A stretch of 64,000 nucleotides of DNA, taken from NCBI GenBank assembly GCA_963789005.1, contig CAWBIZ010000004.1, positions 248,001 through 312,000 of the forward strand. The letters are read 5' to 3'. The DNA is from DASSUW01 sp963789005. GTDB lineage: Bacteria > Actinomycetota > Thermoleophilia > Solirubrobacterales > Solirubrobacteraceae. The notes below the pieces were generated by a model. That model was not told the origin of the DNA. It ran no database searches and worked only from the letters and a program-made list of their open reading frames with translations. Shown piece after piece: positions 53,292 through 62,028 of this stretch (its first letter is position 1; each line of letters begins with the position of its first letter). The position numbers and the translations under genes are program-made.

Positions 53292-54796
53292 ACAAGGCCG
53301 CCCCCTCCTTCGCCCGCATCGCCGCGATGGCCGTGTTCGCGCTTTCGTGCTTCGGCCTGCTGCTGTTCCTGTGGCTGGCGTTCGGCGGGCCGATCCCGCT
53401 CAAGCCGCAGGGCTACCGCTTCCAGACGTCGTTCGCCGAGGCCACCCAGCTCGCCACCGAGGCCGACGTCCGCATCTCGGGCGTGCCCGTCGGCAAGGTC
53501 AAGTCGATCGAGCCCGACAAGCGCTCGGGCCGCTCGAAGGTGGAGATCGAGGTCGAGTCGCGCTACGCGCCGGTGCCGTCGGACGCGCGCGCCGTGCTGC
53601 GCCAGAAGACGCTGCTGGGGGAGACGTACGTCGAGCTGACCCCGGGGACGAAGGACGCCGAGCCGGTCGCGGACGGCGGCACGCTCGCCGCCACCCAGAT
53701 CGCGCCCACGGTGCAGCTCGACGAGATCTACCGCACGTTCGACGCCGACACCCGGCAGGCGTTCCAGACCTGGATGCAGGAGCAGGCCAAGGGCATCGGC
53801 GACTACGGGCGCGACGTCAACGACGCGCTCGGCAACCTCGCGCCGTTCGCCGAGGACACCGCCACGCTCGTCGACATCCTCAACCGCCAGGAGGGCGCGG
53901 TCACCGGGCTCGTCTCCAACACCGGCGTCGTGTTCGAGGCGCTGACCGAGCGCGGCGACCAGCTGCGGTCGCTGATCGAGAACGCCAACCGCGTGTTCGA
54001 GACCACGGCGCAGCGCGACGAGGAGCTCAAGCAGACGTTCCTGGCGCTGCCGACGTTCGAGCGCGAGTCGGCGGTCACGTTCGACCGGCTGGCCGAGTTC
54101 GCGCGCGACACCGACCCGCTCGTGACCCAGCTGCGGCCCGCGGCGCGCCAGCTGAGCCCGACGCTGCGCGACCTCGGCGCGCTGTCGCCCGACCTCGAGG
54201 CGCTGTTCCGCGAGCTGAACCCGCTGATCACCGCCTCGCGCACCGGCTTCCCCGCGCTCGAGCGGGTGCTCGAGGACGCGCGCCCGCTGATCGCCCAGCT
54301 CGACCCGGCGATGCGCCAGCTCACCCCGCTGCTCGACTTCGTCGGGCTCTACAAGCCCGAGCTGACGGCGTTCTTCGCCAACACCGCGGCGGCCACGCAG
54401 GCCAAGGACTCCTCCGGCGTCCACTACCTGCGCACCACCAACCCGCTCAACCCCGAGAACCTCGCCGTCTACCCGAGGCGGCTCGGCGGCAACCGCCCGA
54501 ACGCGTACGCCAAGCCCGGCAACTTCAACCAGCTGCGGCGCGGGATGCCGGTGTTCGAGGACCGCCACTGCAGCTCGGGCGTGCCCACGATCACCAACGT
54601 CCCCGCTCCCAGCCCGGTGCCGCTCCCGATCCCGATCCCGACCGACCTGATCCCGGCCGCGCTGCTCGACCAGATCATCCAGTTCGGCTTCGCGGGCCGC
54701 CCGGGCGCCCAGACCGCCGTCCCGTGCCGCCCGCAGGGCCCGTACACGTTCGGCGGCGAGACGACGCAGTACCCGCACGTCAACGCCCTACCGTGA
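53288..54796 (+). CDS. Mce family protein 6 (MlaD domain)
   Basis: 502 residues. Anchor AMAVFALSCFGLLLFLWLAF, MCE domain (DVRISGVPVGKVKSIEPDKR), helical region (NRVFETTAQRDEELKQTFLA) and a proline-rich C terminus (PAPSPVPLPIPIPTDLIPAA). Last of the six Mce proteins. The stop is followed by a small duplication of the next start region, GTGAGGGTG-AA-ATGAGGGTG. Confidence 0.9.
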   Translation: MNKAAPSFARIAAMAVFALSCFGLLLFLWLAFGGPIPLKPQGYRFQTSFAEATQLATEADVRISGVPVGKVKSIEPDKRSGRSKVEIEVESRYAPVPSDARAVLRQKTLLGETYVELTPGTKDAEPVADGGTLAATQIAPTVQLDEIYRTFDADTRQAFQTWMQEQAKGIGDYGRDVNDALGNLAPFAEDTATLVDILNRQEGAVTGLVSNTGVVFEALTERGDQLRSLIENANRVFETTAQRDEELKQTFLALPTFERESAVTFDRLAEFARDTDPLVTQLRPAARQLSPTLRDLGALSPDLEALFRELNPLITASRTGFPALERVLEDARPLIAQLDPAMRQLTPLLDFVGLYKPELTAFFANTAAATQAKDSSGVHYLRTTNPLNPENLAVYPRRLGGNRPNAYAKPGNFNQLRRGMPVFEDRHCSSGVPTITNVPAPSPVPLPIPIPTDLIPAALLDQIIQFGFAGRPGAQTAVPCRPQGPYTFGGETTQYPHVNALP

Positions 54797-54803
54797 GGGT
54801 GAA

Positions 54804-57425
54804 ATGAGGGTGTTCGAGCGGATCGCGCGGGCGTCGGCTCGCCGGCCGGGACGGGTGCTGGCGCTGATCGCGCTGCTGGCGGTGGCCGGCAGCCTGCTCG
54901 CGCTGCGGCTCGAGCCGAGCGCCGCCACCGAGACACTCGTCGGCGAGGGAACGGACACCTACCAGGCGACCGAGCGCTACCGCGAGCGGTTCGGCGACCA
55001 CTCGGTGATCGTGCTCGTGCGCGGCGAGCTGCCGGACATCCTGCTGACCTCCAACCTCGGGCGGCTGATCGGGCTCGAGGGCTGCCTGTCGGGCAACAAG
55101 CCCGAGGGCGGGGCGGCGCCGGGCGGCCGCGGCTCGCCGTGCGACCGGCTGGCCGAGCTCAAGCCGGTGCAGGTCGTGTACGGGCCCGGCACGTTCGCCA
55201 ACGCGTCGGCGGGCGAGATCCGGACCCAGATCGAGCGGCAGTCGTCGGCGAAGGCGGCCGAGGCCGAGCGCGCCGCGCGTGCAGCGCGCAAGGTCGCGCG
55301 CGGGCAGGGCAAGTCGCGCGCCGAGCAGCAGCGGCTGGCGACCTCCGCACGCCAGCTCGTCTACGCCGGCTTCGTGCGCGACCTGCTGCAGATCAACCTG
55401 CGCTACGGCCTCGGGCTCACCGGGCTGCCGAGCGTGGACGACCCCAACTTCGTGTCCGCGCTCTACTTCGACCCGTCGCGCGGGGCGACCACGCCCAAGG
55501 CGCGCTTCGCCTACCTGCTGCCGTCGACCGAGGCGGCGGTCGTCCAGGTGCGCCTCAAGCCCGACCTGACGGACGATCAGCGGGCCGAGGCCGTGGCGCT
55601 CGTCCGCGAGGCGGTGCGCATGCCGCAGTGGGACATGAAGGGCGACGCCACGTACACCGTCACCGGCGCGCCGGTCGTCGCCGAGGACCTCGCCGACGCG
55701 CTCGCGGGGTCGACGCTGCGGCTGCTGCTGATCGGGTTGGTGCTGATGGCGATCGTGCTCGCGCTCGTGTTCCGCAGCCGCCTGCGGCTCGTGCCGCTCG
55801 CGGTCGCGCTGGCCGCCGTGGCCGTGACGTTCGGCGGCATGAGCCTGCTGGGCGCGCCGCTGACGATGGCCTCGATCGCGTCGCTGCCGGTGCTGCTCGG
55901 GCTCGGGGTCGATTACGCGATCCAGTACCAGGCGCGCGTGGAGGAGGAGGGCTCCGCGCCACGTGCGGCGCGCGTGGCCGCGCCGGTGATCGCCACCGCG
56001 GCGCTGGCCACCGGCGTCGGCTTCCTCGTGCTGCTGCTGTCGCCGGTCCCGATGGTGCGCGGCTTCGGCGTGCTGCTCGTCGCCGGCATCGGGATCGCGT
56101 TCGCGCTGGCGCTCACGGCCGGCACCGCGGCGCTCTCGCTGCGAGGTCGGGGCGGCGGTGCGGGCGAGGGCGCGCTGGCGCGCTCGCTGCGCGGCGCCGG
56201 CGAGCTGCTCGAGACCCCGGTCCGGGCGGTCGCCCGGCCGGCGCGGCGTGGCGGGGCCGCAGCCGTGCGCACGGCGCTGCGGCGGCCGGGCCGCGTGCTC
56301 GCCGTCGGGCTGGCGCTCGCGGCCGTGGGCTGGGCCGTGGACTCGCGCACCGAGGTCGTCTCCGACATCGAGCGGCTCGTCCCGCAGGACCTGCGCGCCG
56401 TCGAGGACCTGCAGGCGCTCCAGGAGGCCACCGGCGTGGCCGGCGAGGTCGACGTCGTGATTGAGGCCCGCCCACCCTCGGATCTGACGCAGCCCGCGGT
56501 GGTCAAGTGGATGCGCGACTACCAGACCGCCGTGCTGCGGCGCTACGGCTACTCCGCCGAGCGCGGCTGTGCGCGCGCCGAGCTGTGCCCCGCGCTGTCG
56601 CTCTCGGACCTCTTCCGCAGCGAGCAGGCGGCGAGCGACCAGGCGCGGATCCGGTCGCTGCTCGACGCGGTGCCGCCGTACTTCTCGCAGGCGGTGATCG
56701 CCGACGACCGCCGCACGGCCGCGCTGGCCTTCGGCATCCGGCTCGTCTCGCTCGAGCGCCAGCAGGAGATCATCGAGGACCTGCGCGACCGGCTCGACCC
56801 GCCCGCCGGCGTCAGCGCGCGCCTGGCCGGGCTGCCCGTGCTCGCCGCCGAGGCCAACGCCAACCTGTCCGATCCGCTGCGGCGCCTGGCGACGCTCGTC
56901 CTCGGGCTCGCGGCCGTGCTCGTCGTGCTGCTGCTGGTCGGGCGGCGGCGGAGCGGGACGTGGCGCGGCGCCTGGCAGCGGGCCTGGGTGCCGCTGGTGC
57001 CGATCGCGCTGGCCACGGGCTGGTCGGCGCTGGTGCTGTTCCTGCTGCGCGTGCCGCTGAACCCCCTCTCGGCCGCGCTCGGCGCGCTCGTGCTGGCGAT
57101 CTCGACCGAGTTCGCGGTCCTGCTCTCGGCGCGCTTCGAGGCCGAGCGCGCCGCGGGCTTCGGCGCGGCCGAGGCGCTGCGCCGCACGTACCGCTCGACG
57201 GGCGCGGCGGTGGTCGCCTCGGGGGCGACGGCGATCGCCGGCTTCGCGGTGCTCGCGCTCTCCGACGTGCGCATGCTGCGCGACTTCGGGCTCGTCACGG
57301 TCGTCGACCTGACGGTCTCCCTGCTCGGCGTGCTCGCGGTGCTCCCGGCGGTGCTGGTGCTCGCCGAGCGCCGGGCGGCGGTGCGCGCCGTCGACGCGCC
57401 GGCCGCGCCCGCCGTCCCCGCGTGA
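54804..57425 (+). CDS. MMPL/RND-family lipid transporter
   Basis: 873 residues with the two-fold RND arrangement: two halves each with a large extracellular loop and about five to six membrane helices. The proton-relay motif in the first half is GLGVDYAIQYQARVE; in the second half the matching place is AISTEFAVLLSARFE, so Asp-Tyr is replaced by Glu-Phe. It may export or hand over lipids together with the Mce machine; HpnN-like transport of hopanoids is an alternative. ATG follows the last mce gene by seven bases. Confidence 0.9.
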   Translation: MRVFERIARASARRPGRVLALIALLAVAGSLLALRLEPSAATETLVGEGTDTYQATERYRERFGDHSVIVLVRGELPDILLTSNLGRLIGLEGCLSGNKPEGGAAPGGRGSPCDRLAELKPVQVVYGPGTFANASAGEIRTQIERQSSAKAAEAERAARAARKVARGQGKSRAEQQRLATSARQLVYAGFVRDLLQINLRYGLGLTGLPSVDDPNFVSALYFDPSRGATTPKARFAYLLPSTEAAVVQVRLKPDLTDDQRAEAVALVREAVRMPQWDMKGDATYTVTGAPVVAEDLADALAGSTLRLLLIGLVLMAIVLALVFRSRLRLVPLAVALAAVAVTFGGMSLLGAPLTMASIASLPVLLGLGVDYAIQYQARVEEEGSAPRAARVAAPVIATAALATGVGFLVLLLSPVPMVRGFGVLLVAGIGIAFALALTAGTAALSLRGRGGGAGEGALARSLRGAGELLETPVRAVARPARRGGAAAVRTALRRPGRVLAVGLALAAVGWAVDSRTEVVSDIERLVPQDLRAVEDLQALQEATGVAGEVDVVIEARPPSDLTQPAVVKWMRDYQTAVLRRYGYSAERGCARAELCPALSLSDLFRSEQAASDQARIRSLLDAVPPYFSQAVIADDRRTAALAFGIRLVSLERQQEIIEDLRDRLDPPAGVSARLAGLPVLAAEANANLSDPLRRLATLVLGLAAVLVVLLLVGRRRSGTWRGAWQRAWVPLVPIALATGWSALVLFLLRVPLNPLSAALGALVLAISTEFAVLLSARFEAERAAGFGAAEALRRTYRSTGAAVVASGATAIAGFAVLALSDVRMLRDFGLVTVVDLTVSLLGVLAVLPAVLVLAERRAAVRAVDAPAAPAVPA

Positions 57426-57988
57426 AGCGCCCCGGGCTGATCGTCGGCGTGCTGGCGATCGCCGTGATCGCCTACATCTCCTTCAACTCGCTGCGCACCG
57501 AGGGGCCGGGGTCGCGCGGCGTCGAGGTGGGCAGCGAGCTGCCCGCGTTCGCCGCCCCGCTCGCGCTCTCCCGCCTGGACGGCGACGCGAACCTCTCCGA
57601 GCGGGCGTGCGACGTGCGCGGGCGGGATGTCCTCAACAGCTGCGAGCTGGCCGAGCGCGGGCCGGTGGTGCTCGGCTTCTTCGCCGAGCCGGCCGACCGC
57701 TGCGACGACCAGATCGACGTGCTCGACGACCTCCGCGGCCGCTTCCCGGCGGTCCAGTTCGCCGCCGTGGCGATCCGCGGCGACCGCGACGCCCTGCGCC
57801 GCCGGGTGCGCGAGCGCGGCTGGCGGCTGCCGGTCGGCCACGACCGCGACGGGGCGGTGGCCAACGCCTACGCGGTGGCGATCTGCCCGGTCGTCACACT
57901 CGCCGCGCGCGGCGGCGAGGTCCGGCGCACGCTGTTCGGCAGCCAGGACGCGGCCGCCTTGGAGTCGGCCGTGGAGGAGCTGGGGTGA
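57422..57988 (+). CDS. Membrane-anchored thioredoxin-fold protein without CxxC
   Basis: 188 residues. N-terminal anchor LIVGVLAIAVIAYISFNSL, then a TlpA/peroxiredoxin-like domain (GSELPAFAAPLALSRLDGD; RGPVVLGFFAEPADRCDDQI). The active-site region has only one cysteine (DRCDDQ), so a disulfide reductase mechanism is unlikely; a peroxiredoxin-type or structural role is possible. A further pair of cysteines is in RACDVRGRDVLNSCEL. Overlaps the MmpL stop and the next gene, so it belongs to the mce operon. Confidence 0.82.
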   Translation: MKRPGLIVGVLAIAVIAYISFNSLRTEGPGSRGVEVGSELPAFAAPLALSRLDGDANLSERACDVRGRDVLNSCELAERGPVVLGFFAEPADRCDDQIDVLDDLRGRFPAVQFAAVAIRGDRDALRRRVRERGWRLPVGHDRDGAVANAYAVAICPVVTLAARGGEVRRTLFGSQDAAALESAVEELG

Positions 57989-58587
57989 GCGACGACGGGC
58001 CGGAGGTCCGCCGCGGGCTGGTCGCCTCCGCCGTCGCCGCGGAGCATCCCGGCCTGCGGCTGGCGTGGACCGAGGTCGACGCCACTCCGGGCCCGGCGCC
58101 GCCCGAGCTGCGCGAGCGCCTGCGGGCGATGGCGAACCGCATGACCGGCGCCCAGGCGATCGAGCTGCGCCGGCGTGAGGTCCCGCACCTGCACCGCGTG
58201 TTCTTCCGCCACGTCGGGCTCGACCCGGACGTCGAGCGCGTGCCGTCCGAGGCGGTCGCGCTGCGGCGCATGCGGGAGGGCGGCCTGCGCTCCCGGGGGC
58301 TCGTGGACGACGCGCTCACGGTGGCGGCGATCGAGACCGACGTCGGCGTCTGGGCGTTCGACGCCGCGCACGTCGCCGGCGCGCCCGAGATCCGCCAGGA
58401 GGAGGAGCGCCTGATCCTCGCCGACGAGGCCGGGCCGCTCGCTGCGCTCTTCGGCGAGCCGCTGCCACGGGCGGCGGTCACGCGGGCGACTCAGCGGATC
58501 GCGCTGGTGGCGGTCGGCGTCCCCAACGTCCCGGAGCTGTTCGTCGACGAGGCGCTCTGGACGGCCTGGGACATCCTGCGGTCCTGA
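57985..58587 (+). CDS. B3/B4 tRNA-binding-domain protein
   Basis: 200 residues resembling the B3/B4 domain of phenylalanyl-tRNA synthetase beta subunit as a stand-alone protein (VPHLHRVFFRHVGLDPDVER, RSRGLVDDALTVAAIETDVG). Free-standing members may bind or edit aminoacyl-tRNA, but this is not established. GTG start overlaps the previous stop, so it is the last gene of the mce operon, a surprising place for a translation-related domain. Confidence 0.75.
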   Translation: MSDDGPEVRRGLVASAVAAEHPGLRLAWTEVDATPGPAPPELRERLRAMANRMTGAQAIELRRREVPHLHRVFFRHVGLDPDVERVPSEAVALRRMREGGLRSRGLVDDALTVAAIETDVGVWAFDAAHVAGAPEIRQEEERLILADEAGPLAALFGEPLPRAAVTRATQRIALVAVGVPNVPELFVDEALWTAWDILRS

Positions 58588-58611
58588 GCGAAGCGGGGGC
58601 CGCGCGTGGCG

Positions 58612-59688
58612 TCAAAGCTCGCGCAGCGCGGCGGTGAGGCGGTCGGTCGCCGGCGCGTCGCGCAGCGTGACGCGCACATGGCGCTCGTCGCCCCACGCCT
58701 GACCGGGCGCGACGAAGATCCGCCGGCCGGCGAGGTGGCGCGAGATCGTGCCGCCGTCGTGCTCCTCCGAGCCGAGCCAGACGAGCGGCCCGTGGCCGTC
58801 CGGGAACGAGAACGGCGTCCCCTCCAGGGCCTCCGCGAGCCGCGCCCGCTCGCGCGCCGCCGCCGCTCGCCGCCGCGCCACGACGGCTCCGCCCTCGGAC
58901 ACCGCCCACAGCATCGCCGCCTGCGCGGGCGCCGAGACACCGCCCGCGGGCGCCAGCCGGTCGAGCAGCTCCTCGTCGCCGGCGAGCGCGTAGCCGGCGC
59001 GCAGGCCCGCCATCGCATGCGCCTTCGAGAACGACCGGACCACGAGCACCCGGTCACGCGCATCCAGCAACGCCGCCGCCGCGTCGTCGTCCTCGTCGGG
59101 CCCGAACTCGGCGAGCGCGGCGTCGACCACGAGCCACGCCGACTCGTCGAGGTCGCGGGCGAGCGCCAGGAGGTCGTCGCGCCCCACAACCTCGCCCGTC
59201 GGATCGTTCGGCGTGCAGACCACGACGGCGCTCGCGCGCGTGGCCGCGATCGCGTCGAGGTCGGGCGGCACGGGGACGGGTGTCCCGCCGGCCTCGTGCA
59301 CGAGCCGCGGGAGCGGCCCCCAGCCCGGCCAGGCGATCGCGACCTCGCCGTCCGCCACGATCGCGCGGAAGGCCGCGTGCAGCAGCTCTCCCGCCCCGTG
59401 GCCGGGGGCCACGTGCGACGGCTCCACGCCGTGGCGGCGGGCCAGCGCGTCGCGCAGCGGCGTGTCGTCGGGGTACGCGTTGACGCGCCGCCGGAGCGCG
59501 TAGGTGGCGGCGTTGATCGCCTCGGCGTCGGGCGGCTGGTGCCAGCTCGCCGACGCGAGGTCGAGCCGCGGCACCTCGGAGACCTCGCGGGCGCGCTCGG
59601 CGTCGCGACGCTCGCGCAGGTCGCGGCTGATCTCGTCCGGCGACAGCTCCTCGAACTGGCGGTAGTAGTCGCGCAGGCGCCGGATCAC
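58612..59688 (-). CDS. Class I/II aminotransferase, HisC-like
   Basis: 358 residues, PLP-dependent fold type I. Motifs: GHGAGELLHAAF (phosphate cup), VCTPNDPTGEVV (Asn-Asp-Pro-Thr-Gly), and SFSKAHAMAGLRAGYA with the Schiff-base lysine. Closest to histidinol-phosphate and threonine-phosphate type enzymes. The N terminus carries a 30-residue charged segment (RRLRDYYRQFEELSPDEISR) not usual in HisC. GTG overlaps the stop of the upstream membrane-protein gene. Confidence 0.85.
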   Translation of the reverse strand: MIRRLRDYYRQFEELSPDEISRDLRERRDAERAREVSEVPRLDLASASWHQPPDAEAINAATYALRRRVNAYPDDTPLRDALARRHGVEPSHVAPGHGAGELLHAAFRAIVADGEVAIAWPGWGPLPRLVHEAGGTPVPVPPDLDAIAATRASAVVVCTPNDPTGEVVGRDDLLALARDLDESAWLVVDAALAEFGPDEDDDAAAALLDARDRVLVVRSFSKAHAMAGLRAGYALAGDEELLDRLAPAGGVSAPAQAAMLWAVSEGGAVVARRRAAAARERARLAEALEGTPFSFPDGHGPLVWLGSEEHDGGTISRHLAGRRIFVAPGQAWGDERHVRVTLRDAPATDRLTAALREL

Positions 59689-60158
59689 CGCGGTGCCAGG
59701 CTCGGGGCCGGCCCCTCGAGCACCACGAACCACACGACGAAGGCGAGCCCGACGACGACGGCGGTCGCCGCGAAGATCCGCACGAGCATCCCCTCGCGCT
59801 GCTCGTGGCCCGCCGCGCGGCGCAGAATCCGCCACGCGCGGTCCAGGCGCGTGCAGAGCGCGAGCGTGACCATCAGCGTGCCGATCATGCCCGCGAACGC
59901 CGCTGCGATCCCGAGGCTGACCGATCCCGTGAGGTAGTCGACCTGCGAGCCGACCCACAGCCACGCCACCGGCTGCGGGCCCCACAGGGTGAGGCAGAGC
60001 AGGATCTCGAGCGCGAGCACCGCGGCGGCCAGGCCGGCGTCCGTCCGCCGCCGTCCCGCCCCGCCCCGCTCGGGCGCCCCGCGGTACTTGAGCGGCCCGG
60101 TGCCGGGCCGCCGCCCGATGAACAGGCCGCCGGTGTCCGTGGGATCGTTGCGGGGCAT
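59685..60158 (-). CDS. Small membrane protein, three helices, unknown function
   Basis: 157 residues. N-terminal DPTDTGGLFIGRRPGTGPLK is soluble; three membrane helices follow (LAAAVLALEILLCLTLWG, AAAFAGMIGTLMVTLALC, IFAATAVVVGLAFVVWFVV). Its stop overlaps the start of the aminotransferase gene. Function unknown. TATCCT lies 10 bases before its ATG on the minus strand. Confidence 0.7.
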   Translation of the reverse strand: MPRNDPTDTGGLFIGRRPGTGPLKYRGAPERGGAGRRRTDAGLAAAVLALEILLCLTLWGPQPVAWLWVGSQVDYLTGSVSLGIAAAFAGMIGTLMVTLALCTRLDRAWRILRRAAGHEQREGMLVRIFAATAVVVGLAFVVWFVVLEGPAPSLAPR

Positions 60159-60213
60159 CGCGCAAGCGAGGATAGGGACCAGAAGGCGGTGATACGCTGC
60201 CTCGAGCCGCGCC

Positions 60214-60678
60214 ATGGTGACTTCGGACGAGATCCGCACCGCCCCGCCGGCGGTCGTCACGCCGCTCGACGAGCGCGCCGCCAGGCGGACGCTGCGCGAG
60301 CAGATCGCGCGGCTGGAGCGCGAGCACGCCGCCATCGTCGCCTCCGCCCGCCCGCGGCTGGCGCCAGGCTCGCCGCTCTCGTCGCTCGCCGGCCCGCGGC
60401 TGCTCTCGCTCGGCCAGCTCGAGCGCGTCCGCGACGCCCTGGCCGTCCGCACCGGCGAGCTGCAAGCGGCCGCGGCCGCCCAGGAAGCCCGCCAAGCCGC
60501 GGCGCGGCGCGAGCTCGAGCAGATGCTCGCCGACCCGCCGGCCCATCGCTGGGAGAAGCTCACGAACGACGACCTCGGGCTCCCCAGCTGCGGCGCCTAC
60601 CACGTCCGCCCGCGCGCCGGCGTGATCGGCATGCTGATGGGCTGGTGGCAGGTCAAGATCTCCTCCGGTTGCCCATAA
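60214..60678 (+). CDS. Coiled-coil hypothetical protein with conserved-looking C-terminal motif
   Basis: 154 residues. Residues about 20-50 and 75-110 are charged, alanine-rich helices likely to coil. The last 34 residues are of different character (LGLPSCGAYHVRPRAGVIGM, then LMGWWQVKISSGCP), with Cys-Gly and terminal Gly-Cys-Pro; this looks like a small conserved module. No family recognised. The 3' end overlaps a TTG start of the next gene. Confidence 0.65.
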   Translation: MVTSDEIRTAPPAVVTPLDERAARRTLREQIARLEREHAAIVASARPRLAPGSPLSSLAGPRLLSLGQLERVRDALAVRTGELQAAAAAQEARQAAARRELEQMLADPPAHRWEKLTNDDLGLPSCGAYHVRPRAGVIGMLMGWWQVKISSGCP

Positions 60679-61037
60679 CGGACGACGAGCGGCCAAAGGC
60701 GCCCTGGCATCCGTTCCCGCTCGTCGAGCTGGCGGTGCTGGCCGGCATCGTGCTGCTCGTGCTCGGGCTGCTCGACTACGGCTCCGACCGCGGTCGCGCG
60801 CTGCTCGTGAGCGGGATGCTGCTCGGCTCGCTCGGCGGCCTCGACACCGCCCTGCGCGAGCACTTCGCCGGCTTCCGCTCGCACACGACGGTGCTCGCCG
60901 CGATCCCCGCCGTCGGGCTGGCCGCGCTGCTGTACTTCGCCGGCGCGCCGTGGCCGGCGGTGGTCGCCGGCCCCGTGCTCGCGTTCCCCGCCGCGCTCTG
61001 GCTCCTCGCACGCGCCTACCGACGGCGCGTCGGCTGA
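60669..61037 (+). CDS. Small membrane protein of unknown function
   Basis: 122 residues with about four hydrophobic segments (LVELAVLAGIVLLVLGLLDY, ALLVSGMLLGSLGGL, TVLAAIPAVGLAALLYFAG, VVAGPVLAFPAALWLLA). The start is probably TTG 60669, inside the previous gene, since no other start codon precedes the first helix. DUF3017-like by length and topology, but I am not sure. Confidence 0.6.
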   Translation: MPITDDERPKAPWHPFPLVELAVLAGIVLLVLGLLDYGSDRGRALLVSGMLLGSLGGLDTALREHFAGFRSHTTVLAAIPAVGLAALLYFAGAPWPAVVAGPVLAFPAALWLLARAYRRRVG

Positions 61038-61051
61038 GTACCCTGCCCGCC

Positions 61052-61495
61052 GTGACCGAGCAGAAGCGCATGCAGCTCCGGGGGCTGCACCACCTGACCG
61101 CGATCTCCGCCGACCTCGAGCGCACGATCGCCTTCTACCGCGACCTGCTCGGCCTGCCGATCGTGCACGACGCTCCCTCCGACGACGACCCGTCGACGCG
61201 CCACGTGTGGTTCGGCGCCGTCGACGGCGCCGCCGGCACGCTGCTGAGCTTCATGGAGTACCCCGAGCTGCCGAAGGGCAGCGTCGGCACAGGGTCGACC
61301 CATCACTTCGCGCTGATCGTCGACTCCGCCGAGGAGCAGGAGGCGTGGCGCGACTACCTGCGCGGCCACGGCGTCGAGTGCACGGACGTCTTCGACCGCG
61401 GCTCGTTCCGCTCGATCTACATCCGCGATCCCGACGGCCACATCGTCGAGATCGCCACGCGCGGCCCGGGCTTCAGCGCCGGCGAGGCCCACTGA
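61052..61495 (+). CDS. VOC-superfamily (glyoxalase/dioxygenase-like) protein
   Basis: 147 residues. Two betaalphabetabetabeta modules: GLHHLTAISADLERTIAFYR and HHFALIVDSAEEQEAWRDYL, with candidate metal ligands His in GLHHLT and His plus Glu in THHFAL and GHIVEIAT. Resembles extradiol or ring-cleaving dioxygenase-like VOC proteins; substrate unknown. TACCCT lies exactly seven bases before the GTG, another leaderless case. Confidence 0.85.
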   Translation: MTEQKRMQLRGLHHLTAISADLERTIAFYRDLLGLPIVHDAPSDDDPSTRHVWFGAVDGAAGTLLSFMEYPELPKGSVGTGSTHHFALIVDSAEEQEAWRDYLRGHGVECTDVFDRGSFRSIYIRDPDGHIVEIATRGPGFSAGEAH

Positions 61496-61535
61496 GGGCA
61501 GCCCCGCCGGCGCCCGCCCGCCCGGGCGTCAGGTC

Positions 61536-61880
61536 CTAGCGAGCCCAGCTCAGCTCGGGCACGGCGGAGTCGCCCTCGAGCAACCCGGCAAGCTGCCGCC
61601 GCTGACGATCGGTCATCGAGCCGACCGTCTTGGTCTCGGACATCGGGATCGCGGCCAGGAACCGCCGGCACCGCGTGTGCCCCCACCGGTGTTGGCTCAT
61701 GAGCAGGTCGCCGATGTACATGCTGTCGGCCTCCCAGGGGCACGCCAGCACGACGTCGGCCACCGACGTCTCACCGTCCGACACCTGCCGCTTGAGCTCG
61801 GCCCGAGCAAGCCGAACTCGGTTGGCCTGCGCAAGCGCCCGCATGTGCTGCGCGGCAGGAGCTGTCGCAGTTGCGTCCAT
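61536..61880 (-). CDS. Integration host factor, actinobacterial type (mIHF-like)
   Basis: 114 residues. RALAQANRVRLARAELKRQ at the N terminus and the helical DVVLACPWEADSMYIGDLLM, then TKTVGSMTDRQRRQLAGLL, match the actinobacterial nucleoid-associated IHF (helix-two-turn-helix plus arginine-rich start). The usual PGxGK-type hairpin is replaced by SQHRWGHTRCRRFL, so the sequence is diverged. It probably bends DNA. A ribosome-binding site (GGGGAGG) and a strong promoter with a leader of about 140 bases precede it. Confidence 0.75.
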   Translation of the reverse strand: MDATATAPAAQHMRALAQANRVRLARAELKRQVSDGETSVADVVLACPWEADSMYIGDLLMSQHRWGHTRCRRFLAAIPMSETKTVGSMTDRQRRQLAGLLEGDSAVPELSWAR

Positions 61881-62028
61881 GGAACCTCCCCGCGGCGACA
61901 GGCGCCTCCGTGGCGCGTCGCCCTTCGTCGTTGACAATCTGATTTCGCCGGCCGGAGCGACGTGACACGGGCGTGCGGGGCCTGCCGCTCGCGTCTCCCC
62001 GAAGCACCTCGCTCTCGGCCGGTGCCCG

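Noticed and set aside
54793..54807. Four-codon minigene (MRVK) between the last mce gene and mmpL
   Set aside because: It is explained by a short duplication of the start region (GTGAGGGTG / ATGAGGGTG); too short to support as a gene, mentioned only with the other bridging ORFs.
61511..61528. CGCCCG/CGGGCG hairpin between the VOC and IHF-like genes
   Set aside because: In such GC-rich sequence six-base stems of only G and C arise often by chance; no U-run, so I did not list it as a terminator.
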